Part shown: positions 25,838-34,212 of the stretch, one piece after another
Layout of the letters: each line of letters begins with the position of its first letter
Position numbering within the stretch: the first letter of the stretch is position 1
Assembly (NCBI RefSeq): GCF_017356035.1
Contig: NZ_JAFIQX010000002.1
Coordinates: forward strand, 248,001 to 312,000
Origin: Longitalea luteola
Lineage (GTDB): Bacteria; Bacteroidota; Bacteroidia; Chitinophagales; Chitinophagaceae
DNA: 64,000 bases
Reading direction: 5' to 3'
The notes under the pieces: model-generated
Databases searched by the model: none
What the model was told of the DNA's origin: nothing
Seen by the model: the letters and a program-made list of their open reading frames with translations, nothing else
Position numbers and translations under genes: made by a program

Positions 25838-28075
25838 TTAGTATTCACTTGCTTTTGAAGCGTCTACGTTTTCAACACTGTCTTCCGGACCGGTCGGGCG
25901 CATTTTAGTCCAGTCGGGTAGTGAATCAGTGACCACTCCTTCGGGTTTTACAAAAGCCATCTTGCTATCGAGCCCAAGTGTTTTATCTTTTAGACAGCTT
26001 GCATAAAAATATGCCCAAACGGGCAGGGCTAAGGAAGAACCCTGGCCTACAGCGGTGCTGCTAAAACGGATGAAACGGTCATCGCAACCCGTCCATACGC
26101 CACACAGCAATTGCGGGCTGTAACCCATAAACCAGGCATCACTGTTATCATTGGTAGTACCGGTTTTACCGGCAACATTCGCGGTGTTAATGCCGTAGCT
26201 GGCAGCGCGTCTGCCCGTACCGAATTTCATAACGCCCTGCATCATGTTAATAACATTATAAGAAGTAGCTGCGCTGATCACTTCTTTACGTTCTGATGTA
26301 AACGACTGCAGCGTGTTACCGTTTTTATCTTCGATGCGGGTGATGTACAGCGGTTTTACCGAGAAACCACCGGATGGGAACATGCTGTACGCATGCATCA
26401 TTTCATACAGCGATGTTTCACCGCTACCCAGGCAAATGGCCGGTACCGGTTCGATATCTGTTTCAACCCCCACGTTCTTCAAAAATTCAACAAACCGTAC
26501 GGCTGCATCATTGCCTTTGTTGCCTAATTGTTTCATGATATAGGCCGTGGCGCAGTTGCGTGATTGGGCGAGTGCTTCGGCCATAGGCACCGTTTGATTG
26601 GAGCAGGAAGCGGTTGTGGCCGGCACAGGACCATATCCTTCAAAGTTCTGCTGTACATCTTCAACCGGAGTGCTTGGGGTGAAGCCGCCATTCTCGATAG
26701 CCAGCCCATACAGTAACGGCTTGATGGTACTACCAACCTGGCGCTTGGTGTTAATATTTACGTGATCAAATTTGAATGTTTTGAAATCGATGCCGCCTAC
26801 CCACGCTTTGACAGCGCCGCTTTGCGGGTCCATTGCCATGAAACCGGCCTGTAGAATGGCCCGGCTATATTTAATACTGTCATAAGGCGTCATCACTGTA
26901 TCAATTTCCCTTTTTTCGTTCCATGCAAAAACGCTCATGTCGGTCTTTACAAAAAACGATTTGCGGATCTCATCTTCACTAATGCCTTCTTTTTTCATGT
27001 TCTTCCAGCGATCGCTTTGCTTCATGGCTGCTTCCAGCACATTTTCATGCTCTTTCCACACAGCGCCATTTTTGATATTCTTTTGCGCCACCAGTATTTT
27101 CTGCATCTTGCTGATGTGTTTGGCAACTGCTTCCTCAGCATATTGCTGCATGCGCGGATTGATGGTGGTATATATTTTCAAGCCGTCTTTATATAAGTTA
27201 TAAGGCTTGCCGGTAGCAGGGTTCTCATGTTCTTTGCACCACTTTTTCAATTCTTCTCCCAAAACGCCGCGGAAATAAGGCGCCAGCCCGGTGTTTTCAT
27301 TCAGTTTTCTATAATTGAGTTTTATCGGTTCTTTGCCCAGGGCGCTGGCTTTTGCCTGATCCAGGTAGCCATTGCGAACCATTTGCTGTAACACTACATT
27401 CCTTCTTTCTTTTGATCTTTCGGGAAACTTGCGAGGATTATACAGCTGGTTGCCTTTCAACATACCTACCAGCACAGCCGCTTCGGAGGTAGAAAGATCA
27501 CCTGGCGCTTTTTGAAAAAAGGTATAGGCTGCATTCCTAATGCCATACACATTGTCACTGAAAGCCACTGTATTTAAATACAGGGTGATGATCTCTTCTT
27601 TTGAGAAATTGCGTTCGAGCTTTACCGCTATAATAGCTTCCTTTACCTTCTGGATGATACGAAGAACAATGTTGCGCGTGCTCCATCCTTCGGTAAAAAG
27701 GTTTTTAGCCGTTTGCATGGTAATTGTACTGGCGCCGCCGCTGGTTCCGAAGGAAGCCAGGGAACGCATCAGTGACCGGCCGTCGATGCCATTATGTTTG
27801 AAAAAACGTTCGTCCTCTGTAGCCACCAGCGCATTCATTACCTCCGGACTGATCTCGTTAAAATCAACATTGATACGGTCCTCGATAAGATATTTACCAA
27901 TAAGGCTGCCGTCTTCGGCATACACCTGGCTGGCAATAAGCGCGGTTGGATTTGATAACTCCTTAATGGAAGGCATTTTGCCTAGCAATCCGATATTGGC
28001 AGAAACAATAAGCAGAACACCTGCAAGCACTCCGCTAAAAAAGACCCACCAGAAGATTTTTATTCCTTTTTTCAT
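25838..28075 (-). CDS. class A penicillin-binding protein (PBP1A type)
   Basis: This 745-residue protein has a short cytoplasmic start, one transmembrane helix (residues about 8-28), a GT51 glycosyltransferase domain (ATEDERFFKHNGID, GGASTITMQTAKN) and a transpeptidase domain with the three penicillin-binding motifs: S-T-I-K in GSTIKPLLYG, SRN, and KTG in AGKTGTTND. It polymerises lipid II and crosslinks the glycan strands in the periplasm. The linker (residues about 340-390) is rich in charged residues. The LpoB-like gene at 60.6 kb could supply its activator. It is followed by a strong terminator. Confidence 0.95.
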   Translation of the reverse strand: MKKGIKIFWWVFFSGVLAGVLLIVSANIGLLGKMPSIKELSNPTALIASQVYAEDGSLIGKYLIEDRINVDFNEISPEVMNALVATEDERFFKHNGIDGRSLMRSLASFGTSGGASTITMQTAKNLFTEGWSTRNIVLRIIQKVKEAIIAVKLERNFSKEEIITLYLNTVAFSDNVYGIRNAAYTFFQKAPGDLSTSEAAVLVGMLKGNQLYNPRKFPERSKERRNVVLQQMVRNGYLDQAKASALGKEPIKLNYRKLNENTGLAPYFRGVLGEELKKWCKEHENPATGKPYNLYKDGLKIYTTINPRMQQYAEEAVAKHISKMQKILVAQKNIKNGAVWKEHENVLEAAMKQSDRWKNMKKEGISEDEIRKSFFVKTDMSVFAWNEKREIDTVMTPYDSIKYSRAILQAGFMAMDPQSGAVKAWVGGIDFKTFKFDHVNINTKRQVGSTIKPLLYGLAIENGGFTPSTPVEDVQQNFEGYGPVPATTASCSNQTVPMAEALAQSRNCATAYIMKQLGNKGNDAAVRFVEFLKNVGVETDIEPVPAICLGSGETSLYEMMHAYSMFPSGGFSVKPLYITRIEDKNGNTLQSFTSERKEVISAATSYNVINMMQGVMKFGTGRRAASYGINTANVAGKTGTTNDNSDAWFMGYSPQLLCGVWTGCDDRFIRFSSTAVGQGSSLALPVWAYFYASCLKDKTLGLDSKMAFVKPEGVVTDSLPDWTKMRPTGPEDSVENVDASKASEY

Positions 28076-28320
28076 AGATCAGAGATTAATTAAGGTACAG
28101 TACTGGATGAATGTTAAAAAAGATAATATATGGTACAGCGATAAAAATAGTAATAAGCCCTATTATTTTCAAATTATACCACCTGTGCCGGGGAATTGCC
28201 TGGGCGGAATTAACATTTACATTAAACGGAAAACCGGCAGGTCCTGCTTCCTGTAGAAGACCGAACCGCCGGTTGAATACCTGTATCTAACCCTTTATTT
28301 TCGCCTTTTGGTATTGAGCG

Positions 28321-29328
28321 TTAAGCGTTCACTGTTTTTTGCCTCGACGACATCACCATTTTATCTTTTACGGAAGGGGAAGGTGCGTCCGTTCCTGATT
28401 TTTGTTCTTTCCGGTATTTAGCGAGGTTTATCAACAATACACTTAAGAGGATCACTGCCAGTCCGGCTATTTGCAAAATGGTCATGTGTTCCCCGGCAAA
28501 GAAAACGCCTAATAGAACGGCCACTACGGGGTTCACATAGGCATAGGTGCTTACCTGTGTAGCGGGGCGCACCTGCAACAACCATACATAAGCACTAAAA
28601 CCTGCCAGCGAACCCATAGTTATCAGGTAGATCAGCGAAAACCAGGAGCTGGCAGTAACCTCCTGTAACTGAAATGAGCTCCATTCATTATTAATAAAGC
28701 TACCCGGCAAAAACGCCAATCCCGCCGCCAGCATTTGCCACGAAGTATTTACCGTAGCGGAGGTAGATGTTGACTTGTACTTGCTATATAATGAACCTCC
28801 GGCCCAGCTCATGGCGCCAATGATCAGTACGATCAAACCAATGACCTGGTGGCCGTTGCCTGCGCCCATTGCTTTGGTAGCCTGTTCGCTGAACAATAAG
28901 ATCACGCCAATGAATCCAACAATCAGGCCCATAACAGTGGCACGGCTGGTAAGATTCTCTTTCCATTTCGGTTTGTCGAGCACTACGAACCAGATGGGCG
29001 CCGAGGAAACGAGTACCGCTACCAGTGAGCTGGCAAGTGATTGTTCGGCCCATATTACGGCACCGTTACCAATAAATAACATTAGAAAACCGCTGACGAG
29101 GGCCGGTTTAATGTGCGACCAGTTAAACAATTTTTCGCCTCTTATGGCGCCCCAGGCAAGTAATAATCCACCTGCAATGATAAAGCGGATGGCGCCCAGG
29201 ATAAAGGGTGGAAAATGTTCAACGGCGCGTTGTATGAAAAAATAAGTTGAGCCCCATACCAGGTACACCGTGGCGAAGGCAATTACGACCATTACAGGAG
29301 AAGCGCTTCTTTTTGCATCAATGGACAT
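28321..29328 (-). CDS. EamA/DMT superfamily permease (YedA-like)
   Basis: This 335-residue protein has ten hydrophobic segments arranged as two EamA repeats. The first starts at ATVYLVWGSTYFF, the second near LIVLIIGAMSWAGG. This topology is typical of drug and metabolite exporters of the RhaT/YedA type. The gene begins 4 bp after the stop codon of the Lrp-family regulator gene on the same strand, so the two form an operon and the regulator probably controls it. In many bacteria such pairs export amino acids or related compounds; the substrate here is unknown. The tail is polar and basic. Confidence 0.92.
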   Translation of the reverse strand: MSIDAKRSASPVMVVIAFATVYLVWGSTYFFIQRAVEHFPPFILGAIRFIIAGGLLLAWGAIRGEKLFNWSHIKPALVSGFLMLFIGNGAVIWAEQSLASSLVAVLVSSAPIWFVVLDKPKWKENLTSRATVMGLIVGFIGVILLFSEQATKAMGAGNGHQVIGLIVLIIGAMSWAGGSLYSKYKSTSTSATVNTSWQMLAAGLAFLPGSFINNEWSSFQLQEVTASSWFSLIYLITMGSLAGFSAYVWLLQVRPATQVSTYAYVNPVVAVLLGVFFAGEHMTILQIAGLAVILLSVLLINLAKYRKEQKSGTDAPSPSVKDKMVMSSRQKTVNA

Positions 29329-29332
29329 ACTG

Positions 29333-29803
29333 TTAAATTTTAGGAATCACCAATTGTTGTTGCTCTTTCACGGTTTCCAGCACGATGGTTGTCTTCGTGG
29401 ATGCTATGTTAGGGATCTTTTGAAGCTGATTGCGCATCAGTGCCATCAGCGAAGAAGAATCAGTGGTACGAACTTTAATGAGGTAACAATCCTCACCAGC
29501 GATGTGATGTACTTCCTGCACCTCAGGTATAGCCGCTAATGCCTGGGCGGTGTTACTGCTGCAGGTAAAACCTTCCGATGAACGGATAAAAATAAATGCC
29601 AGCAGTTTTTGCTGAATGGTGGCCGGATTGATCTGGGTCGTATACCCCTGGATCACTTTTTTCTGTTCCAGTTTTTTCACCCGTTCCAGCACGGCAGACG
29701 GAGCCATGTTTAGTTCGCGGGCCAGATCGGCATTTGAAATCCGCGCATTGGCCTGCATACGCTCCAGTATTTGCAGGTCGGTATTGTCTAAACTAACATC
29801 CAT
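29333..29803 (-). CDS. Lrp/AsnC family transcriptional regulator
   Basis: This 156-residue protein has an N-terminal winged helix (DLQILERMQANARISNADLA, then APSAVLERVKKLEQ) and a C-terminal RAM (amino-acid-binding) domain with the motif GEDCYLIKV. Family members bind amino acids and act as octamers or similar rings. It is the first gene of an operon with an EamA permease 4 bp further on. The 5' region is shared with divergent DNA that holds an orphan terminator, so it may regulate its own promoter near 29.82 kb. Confidence 0.94.
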   Translation of the reverse strand: MDVSLDNTDLQILERMQANARISNADLARELNMAPSAVLERVKKLEQKKVIQGYTTQINPATIQQKLLAFIFIRSSEGFTCSSNTAQALAAIPEVQEVHHIAGEDCYLIKVRTTDSSSLMALMRNQLQKIPNIASTKTTIVLETVKEQQQLVIPKI

Positions 29804-30051
29804 TCCGATGAATTTTCTGTAAAATTAGGTTATTTCTGAATAAAATTCTGACAAGCGCGGCCCTTTAAGAAATTTATTGTAAATTTGTGACGTGTTGCCG
29901 AATATTTGTCGGGGCTGAATTGATTAGCATTTGAATTACAGCTGGTTATGAAATAACGTATGTTAGTATATAGCGTATAAAAAGGAATTGCTGCGGCAGC
30001 ATTCGGTGTAATTTTAAGAATCAGTAGAAGATGTGGCCATGAAAAAAATGG

Positions 30052-30085
30052 AAAGTCACCTGTTGCAGGGTGACTTTTTTATTTT
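30052..30085 (+). terminator. plus-strand rho-independent terminator without a gene
   Basis: AAAGTCACC at 30052-30060 pairs with GGGTGACTTT around a 7-nt loop, followed by a long T-run. No plus-strand protein gene lies upstream; the nearest gene, lrp, points the other way. A TTG, 21-bp gap, AATATTTG arrangement at 29877-29908 could start a short RNA of about 170 nt that ends here. Confidence 0.7.
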
Positions 30086-30222
30086 ATAAAAGATTCCCAA
30101 ATATTATTCACAGGTCAGTGGCCAGATACGTTTATGCAGAACAATTCGTTATATTGAAACTTTCGGGATGCGGAATTCGATTTTGTGCCGCTTTTGTAAC
30201 TTTACAGATTAAAATTGAATTT

Positions 30223-30375
30223 ATGTCACTGTTTAACACGAATAAGAACAAAGACAAAAAGAAAGGCAACCCCAGTACAGGCAAACAATCCCCCATTCCC
30301 ACAAAAGGGAAAAGCAACAGTAAAGGCGCCGCCAAATCAACACGTGTAGCCGGGCGGGCTCAACGGGGTTCCTAA
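30223..30375 (+). CDS. small basic hypothetical protein, 50 aa
   Basis: The ATG at 30223 opens a 50-residue ORF (MSLFNTNKNKDKKKGN...) rich in Lys, Ser and Gly, with no hydrophobic core. An in-frame upstream extension to 30070 exists but its residues look unrelated, so I prefer the short form. A copy of TTGTAACTTTA lies 19 bp before this ATG and could be its promoter core. The basic low-complexity sequence suggests a nucleic-acid-binding or ribosome-associated peptide, but this is speculation. Confidence 0.5.
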   Translation: MSLFNTNKNKDKKKGNPSTGKQSPIPTKGKSNSKGAAKSTRVAGRAQRGS

Positions 30376-30558
30376 CCAGTTTTCACAAATCGTTATAATT
30401 TTCACCCATTTTCCTGGGGCTTAACAGGTAATGCATTTATAGCGGGATCCTGGCTGATAAATGTGAAATAGGAGCGTGTTGGTGCCTGGCATGACCTGGT
30501 TATTCCGGCACAGTTGTTGGAAAACTACCCTTTTTAATTACATTAAAAGGGAGGGTTC

Positions 30559-30828
30559 ATGAAAGCCAAAAAGCAAATGACAAGGACAGAAGAGTTTGAA
30601 ATGGTGTTAGATGAAATTCCGTTTTTTGTGAAAGCGACTTCATTTCAAACCTATACCAGGGAAACCCAATACCGGGTTAGTGTAAACGGAAGTCCTGTGT
30701 ACATCTTCGGATGGCATCCGGTACAAAAACGAATAACCGCCATCGACGGGGGGTCTGCCGCTTCTAAAATTCCACCGCGGGTAGCTGAAGCTATTGGCGA
30801 TCAGCTATACAACAGAATGGCAGCCTGA
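30559..30828 (+). CDS. small hypothetical protein, 89 aa
   Basis: The 89-residue product has a basic start and a compact domain with aromatic residues (FFVKATSFQTYTRET, VYIFGWHPVQKR). No family is recognised. The ribosome-binding region is unusually good for this organism: AAGGGAGG directly before the ATG. A strong terminator follows 29 bp after the stop, so it is a single-gene transcript. Confidence 0.65.
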   Translation: MKAKKQMTRTEEFEMVLDEIPFFVKATSFQTYTRETQYRVSVNGSPVYIFGWHPVQKRITAIDGGSAASKIPPRVAEAIGDQLYNRMAA

Positions 30829-30856
30829 TCTTACTATAATTTTAAAAATGCAAACG

Positions 30857-30888
30857 AAGCAGGGATATCAAATTCCTGCTTTTTTTAT
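30857..30888 (+). terminator. rho-independent terminator of the 89-aa gene
   Basis: AAGCAGG at 30857-30863 pairs with CCTGCTT at 30875-30881 around an 11-nt loop, followed by TTTTTTATT. Confidence 0.85.
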
Positions 30889-31069
30889 TGCAGGAATTAA
30901 TTAACTTTCCGCATAATATATAACTCCGGAATATAACGGTATAGGGTATCGTACAATCCTTTATAGCTGATTATATTTCCTCGGGCCGCATCCGGAAAAT
31001 TAAGACCCTTCTACTTAAACGGTTGTTATTTCAATCTTTCAGTAAAACAATTATGCACGCATAATTGAC

Positions 31070-31567
31070 ATGTATTCTATGCAGTCCTATATTAACCACC
31101 TGCTTTCGGATATAGCCGAAGCCTGCCGGGAAGAACAAACGTATTCAGCGGCATCCGCTGAAAATGACCTGGAAGCTATTGAACGTTATTTTGAGGAGGT
31201 TGAGCGCTGGTTGGAAAATGAACCGGAACATGATTTCAGCTATTACTGCGGTTTGCAGAAAGAGCAGTTTCCACCGGTGGAAAAATTAACGGCCGTGCAA
31301 ATGGAAGCGGTGAGTCTGGCTTTTGAAAAAATGTTGTTTACATGGAATATTGGAGTAGAAATGCCCGACAAATTACCCATTCCCCAGAAATACAGCCTGC
31401 TGATCAGTGTGCTTGAAAAGAAAGTAGCCATTGTTGAAAATGGTTTCGAGACCATTGAATTTTGCTCTTACGACCCGCCTTCCTGTCCGTTTAATGAATG
31501 GTGCACCTGTAAAGAACTGGGTCTTAAAGATCAGTTTGACGAGGAGGATGTGGAGGGCGACTGTTAA
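31070..31567 (+). CDS. hypothetical acidic protein, 165 aa, with cysteine-rich C terminus
   Basis: I do not recognise this family. The N-terminal two thirds are helical and acidic (AENDLEAIERYFEEVERWL). The last third carries a cluster of cysteines: CSYDPPSCPFNEWCTC and a terminal Cys. This could hold a metal or form disulfides. No signal peptide is seen. It precedes the DUF3127 gene by 75 bp, and a TACCTTTG element between the two suggests separate promoters. The start ATG at 31070 is followed by a second in-frame ATG three codons later. Confidence 0.65.
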   Translation: MYSMQSYINHLLSDIAEACREEQTYSAASAENDLEAIERYFEEVERWLENEPEHDFSYYCGLQKEQFPPVEKLTAVQMEAVSLAFEKMLFTWNIGVEMPDKLPIPQKYSLLISVLEKKVAIVENGFETIEFCSYDPPSCPFNEWCTCKELGLKDQFDEEDVEGDC

Positions 31568-31609
31568 AAAATTGGTAGTAACATTTTCAGAAAATGAAAA
31601 TGGTAAACA

Positions 31610-31617
31610 TACCTTTG
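31610..31617 (+). promoter_or_regulatory. -7 promoter element before the DUF3127 gene
   Basis: TACCTTTG matches TAnnTTTG exactly and lies 26 bp before the ATG at 31643. No TTTG box is at the usual distance, so the -33 half is weak. Confidence 0.4.
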
Positions 31618-31642
31618 GTGACGACAATAGAAAATACTAATT

Positions 31643-32002
31643 ATGGATATCAGCGGCAAAATTGTACAATTCTTACCGGTTCAATCTGGCCAGGGGAAAA
31701 ATGGCACCTGGAAAAAACAGGAGTTCATCCTGGAAACCGGCGACACTTATCCTAAAAAAATATGTATCGCTGTTTGGGGCGATAAAATAGATATGGGCAG
31801 CTTCAAGACCGGCGATATGGTGGATGTTTCCTTCGATGTGGAAAGCCGTGAATATAATGGTCGCTGGTACACTGATGTAAAGGCCTGGAAAATGGTTTCT
31901 AAAAAAGCGGGTAGCGCAGTGCCCGAAAATACCGGCTATAATAATAACATGCCGGGAACATTTGAAACCACTTCTGCCGGTGACGACGATCTGCCTTTCT
32001 AA
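31643..32002 (+). CDS. DUF3127 OB-fold protein with SSB-like acidic C-terminal tip
   Basis: This 119-residue protein matches the DUF3127 family by its start (MDISGKIVQFLPVQSG) and the strand pattern FILETGD, ICIAVWG, VDVSFDVESREYNGRW. The fold should be an OB barrel. The C terminus is DDDLPF, the same kind of acidic tip with terminal Pro-Phe that single-stranded DNA-binding protein (SSB) uses to recruit RecQ, RecO, PriA and other repair proteins. A flexible Asn/Gly-rich linker joins the barrel and the tip. recQ is encoded 10 kb away. A strong terminator follows. The family is known in Bacteroidota; its function is not. Confidence 0.85.
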   Translation: MDISGKIVQFLPVQSGQGKNGTWKKQEFILETGDTYPKKICIAVWGDKIDMGSFKTGDMVDVSFDVESREYNGRWYTDVKAWKMVSKKAGSAVPENTGYNNNMPGTFETTSAGDDDLPF

Positions 32003-32024
32003 AGCAGCGTTATGTAAAATATTA

Positions 32025-32060
32025 ACGGAGATGGTTTTTGTAACTATCTCCGTTTTTTTT
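32025..32060 (+). terminator. rho-independent terminator of the DUF3127 gene
   Basis: ACGGAGAT at 32025-32032 pairs with ATCTCCGT at 32046-32053 around a 13-nt loop, followed by TTTTTTT. Confidence 0.88.
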
Positions 32061-32080
32061 AGCGAGAACCGTCCTATGTT

Positions 32081-33238
32081 TTATTGAATCACCAGGTTGT
32101 ATTTTTTAGCCTGCTGCCTGATTATTTTTTCTATCTCACTTTCCAGAGTAGGCTCATTGGTCTTTGTTGACCGGCGTGTTTTCTCAGTGGCTATAAAAGC
32201 ATCCCTTTTGGCTGAAACCGCAGCGATCTCCTTTTGAATGGTTGTGCGTTCCTGGCTTTTCGTTGTTACGATCTGTTTTATCTCGGCCCGGCTTTTAGTT
32301 TTCAATGAATCGGGCAGGGTAGTTAACTCAACCTTCTCCAAAATGCCGGGGTCGCTCTGACTCGCATCTATCAGGTCCCAGGTGGAATTATCATACAGTT
32401 GTTTTTTACTTTTTACCGCAACGCGTTTAGCGGCTGCCGATTTGTTCATGCTGTAGTTGAGTTTGTCAACCTCAGCCTGCTTCGAGTAAGCTTCTTTTCC
32501 TGAACGGCCGTAGCCAATGTAAGTGTTGTTCAATCTGTTGTTCAACGCAAACAGTTCATCGTCGTAAGGGGTGGCAATATCAACTATTTCGGCATTTTGA
32601 TTGATGTTGGTAAAACTGCCGGTTCCACACTCACTGCCCAGGTTCCAGTGTTCCCTGATGCCCTGATTGCGGTCGCCGCAATAAATGGTGTTAATGATCA
32701 CTCCTTTCTTTTTGGCTTCGGCACAGGCCTTTGTATAAGAGATATCACCCTGCAGAAAATCCTCATTTCCGGCAATGAAGATAACCTTGTAGTTATCCGG
32801 ATTGTTGTCCCACTCGAGGCTGGTAAGGGATGTATAGATCACATGACCGCAATATTCATCGCCGCCATTGGTGGTCAGCCTGAACAAATTGCGTGATACT
32901 TCGTCGAGGTCTTTTGTAAAATAGTTGATCTGCTTTACATAACCAGTGCGCGCGTCATTGGCCGGGCGCCCATATTCATAAAGGGCCAATTCTATTTCAG
33001 GAGCAACGTCGTTACAGGTCGCTTTTCCCAATACGCTTACCATGTTCCATAATTGGGCTTTTGCCTGCCCGATCAATCCATCCATACTGTTGCTAACATC
33101 GAGCAATACGGCCACCTGTATTTTTTTAGGGGCCTGCGCTGTCGGCAGGTTAGGCGGCGAAGGCTTTTTTGAGTACATAAACGTCATGGCGAGCATGATC
33201 AAAAGGCAACTGGCAATCAGCTTATTCAGGGTGTTCAT
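32081..33238 (-). CDS. exported von Willebrand factor type A domain protein
   Basis: This 385-residue protein has an N-terminal hydrophobic segment (residues 7-22) without a clear lipobox, so it is exported or anchored. The VWA domain follows from about residue 40 with the metal site DVSNSMDG (DxSxS) and later partial MIDAS residues. The C-terminal 150 residues are helical, rich in Lys, Ser and Thr, and probably a coiled coil. VWA proteins mediate metal-dependent protein binding. It points away from the GreA-like gene and is convergent with the DUF3127 gene. Confidence 0.85.
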   Translation of the reverse strand: MNTLNKLIASCLLIMLAMTFMYSKKPSPPNLPTAQAPKKIQVAVLLDVSNSMDGLIGQAKAQLWNMVSVLGKATCNDVAPEIELALYEYGRPANDARTGYVKQINYFTKDLDEVSRNLFRLTTNGGDEYCGHVIYTSLTSLEWDNNPDNYKVIFIAGNEDFLQGDISYTKACAEAKKKGVIINTIYCGDRNQGIREHWNLGSECGTGSFTNINQNAEIVDIATPYDDELFALNNRLNNTYIGYGRSGKEAYSKQAEVDKLNYSMNKSAAAKRVAVKSKKQLYDNSTWDLIDASQSDPGILEKVELTTLPDSLKTKSRAEIKQIVTTKSQERTTIQKEIAAVSAKRDAFIATEKTRRSTKTNEPTLESEIEKIIRQQAKKYNLVIQ

Positions 33239-33385
33239 AAAGAGTTGTTTCCAACAGGATGCGTTCTTATTTGCATTTGCATAAGCACCTGGGGGGTAAA
33301 ACCGGCTGTTTTTAGATTACTTTAACAATTGTGTGCTGGAACAGCATAAGAGCATGATATTGGCCGGTTTGCTTATTTTAGCAGG

Positions 33386-33853
33386 GTGACAGCTACAGAC
33401 AAAATAGCTTTTAAGAACAGGCTTAAGCAGGCGGCGCAGCACCTCATCGAGCAGCGCATAGCCGCTGCAAAGACCATAATCGAAAATGCGCAGGAAGCGG
33501 CGAATAGTGAAGAGAAAAGTTCGGCGGGTGATAAATATGAAACGGCCAGGGCTATGAACCAACTGGAAAAAGAAATGCACTCGAAACAACTGGCGCAGCA
33601 GCTAAAAGAGCTGGCCTTGTTAAACGCGGTTAAAACAGATGTTGTTTATCCGGCAGCTGTTACCGGTGCCTGCGTGGAATGTGCTGCTATGGTCTTCTTC
33701 ATTGGCGCCGGTTTAGGCAAACAAACTATTGATGGCAATCAGGTAATTTATCTTTCTCCTCTCGCCCCATTGGCGAAGGCACTGTTGAATAAAAAGGCAG
33801 GCGATCAATTCGTCTTTAACGGAAAAGAAACTGTCATTGACACAGTTTATTGA
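33386..33853 (+). CDS. GreA/GreB-like protein
   Basis: The 155-residue product has a long N-terminal coiled coil (residues about 8-75, with SSAGDKYETARAMNQLEKEM) and a compact C-terminal domain with the pattern of the GreA/GreB C-terminal region (YLSPLAPLAKALLNKKAGDQFVFNG). GreA factors rescue backtracked RNA polymerase. The acidic pair at the coiled-coil tip is not evident, so the cleavage role may be lost. The start is GTG at 33386; no ATG fits the expected N terminus. Such proteins are sometimes mislabelled as 3-oxoacyl-ACP synthases in Bacteroidota annotations. Confidence 0.75.
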   Translation: MTATDKIAFKNRLKQAAQHLIEQRIAAAKTIIENAQEAANSEEKSSAGDKYETARAMNQLEKEMHSKQLAQQLKELALLNAVKTDVVYPAAVTGACVECAAMVFFIGAGLGKQTIDGNQVIYLSPLAPLAKALLNKKAGDQFVFNGKETVIDTVY

Positions 33854-33933
33854 TGAAGTTTTGTTTACTGGTCCATACCAGCTTTCCACGTATGCTTTTT
33901 CCTTTATATTGCGGCCTAAATTTATTCTCATCA

Positions 33934-34158
33934 ATGGCAACAACAAAGATTACAGTAAACAGCAATGGTTCATTACGGGTAGAAGGTGATTTTGAGATTG
34001 TAGATAAAAATGGCAATGTGTATGATCTGGGCGGTCGTGAAGTAATTTCAATCTGCCGTTGTGGTATGTCGCAAAACAAGCCTTTTTGCGATGGTTCTCA
34101 TAAAGGTCATTTTGAACATGAAGCCGTAGCTTTTAGTTTACCTCCGAAAAAATCCTGA
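33934..34158 (+). CDS. CDGSH-type iron-sulfur protein
   Basis: At 74 residues from the ATG at 33934, this small protein carries the full CDGSH motif: CRCGMSQNKPFCDGSH, which binds a [2Fe-2S] cluster with three Cys and one His ligand. An in-frame ATG at 33850 would overlap the preceding gene and give an unrelated N-terminal extension, so I reject it. It is 80 bp downstream of the GreA-like gene and probably co-transcribed. Members have roles in redox sensing and iron metabolism; the exact role is unknown here. Confidence 0.88.
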   Translation: MATTKITVNSNGSLRVEGDFEIVDKNGNVYDLGGREVISICRCGMSQNKPFCDGSHKGHFEHEAVAFSLPPKKS

Positions 34159-34180
34159 TGACGGGAGATAGAAACAGGAA

Positions 34181-34211
34181 GGTAATGAAAGCGCGCCTTC
34201 AAACCATTACC
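34181..34211. terminator. candidate bidirectional terminator between convergent genes
   Basis: GGTAATG at 34181-34187 pairs with CATTACC at 34205-34211, with an internal GAA/TTC pair and the GCGCGC core. The T-runs on both sides are weak. Confidence 0.45.
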
Positions 34212-34212
34212 A

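Noticed and set aside
30070-30222. N-terminal extension of the small basic protein
   Set aside because: The residues upstream of the ATG at 30223 are unlike the rest, and the probable promoter core at 30194 lies inside this stretch.
33850-33933. 28-residue N-terminal extension of the CDGSH protein
   Set aside because: It overlaps the stop of the GreA-like gene and has no similarity to the family start.
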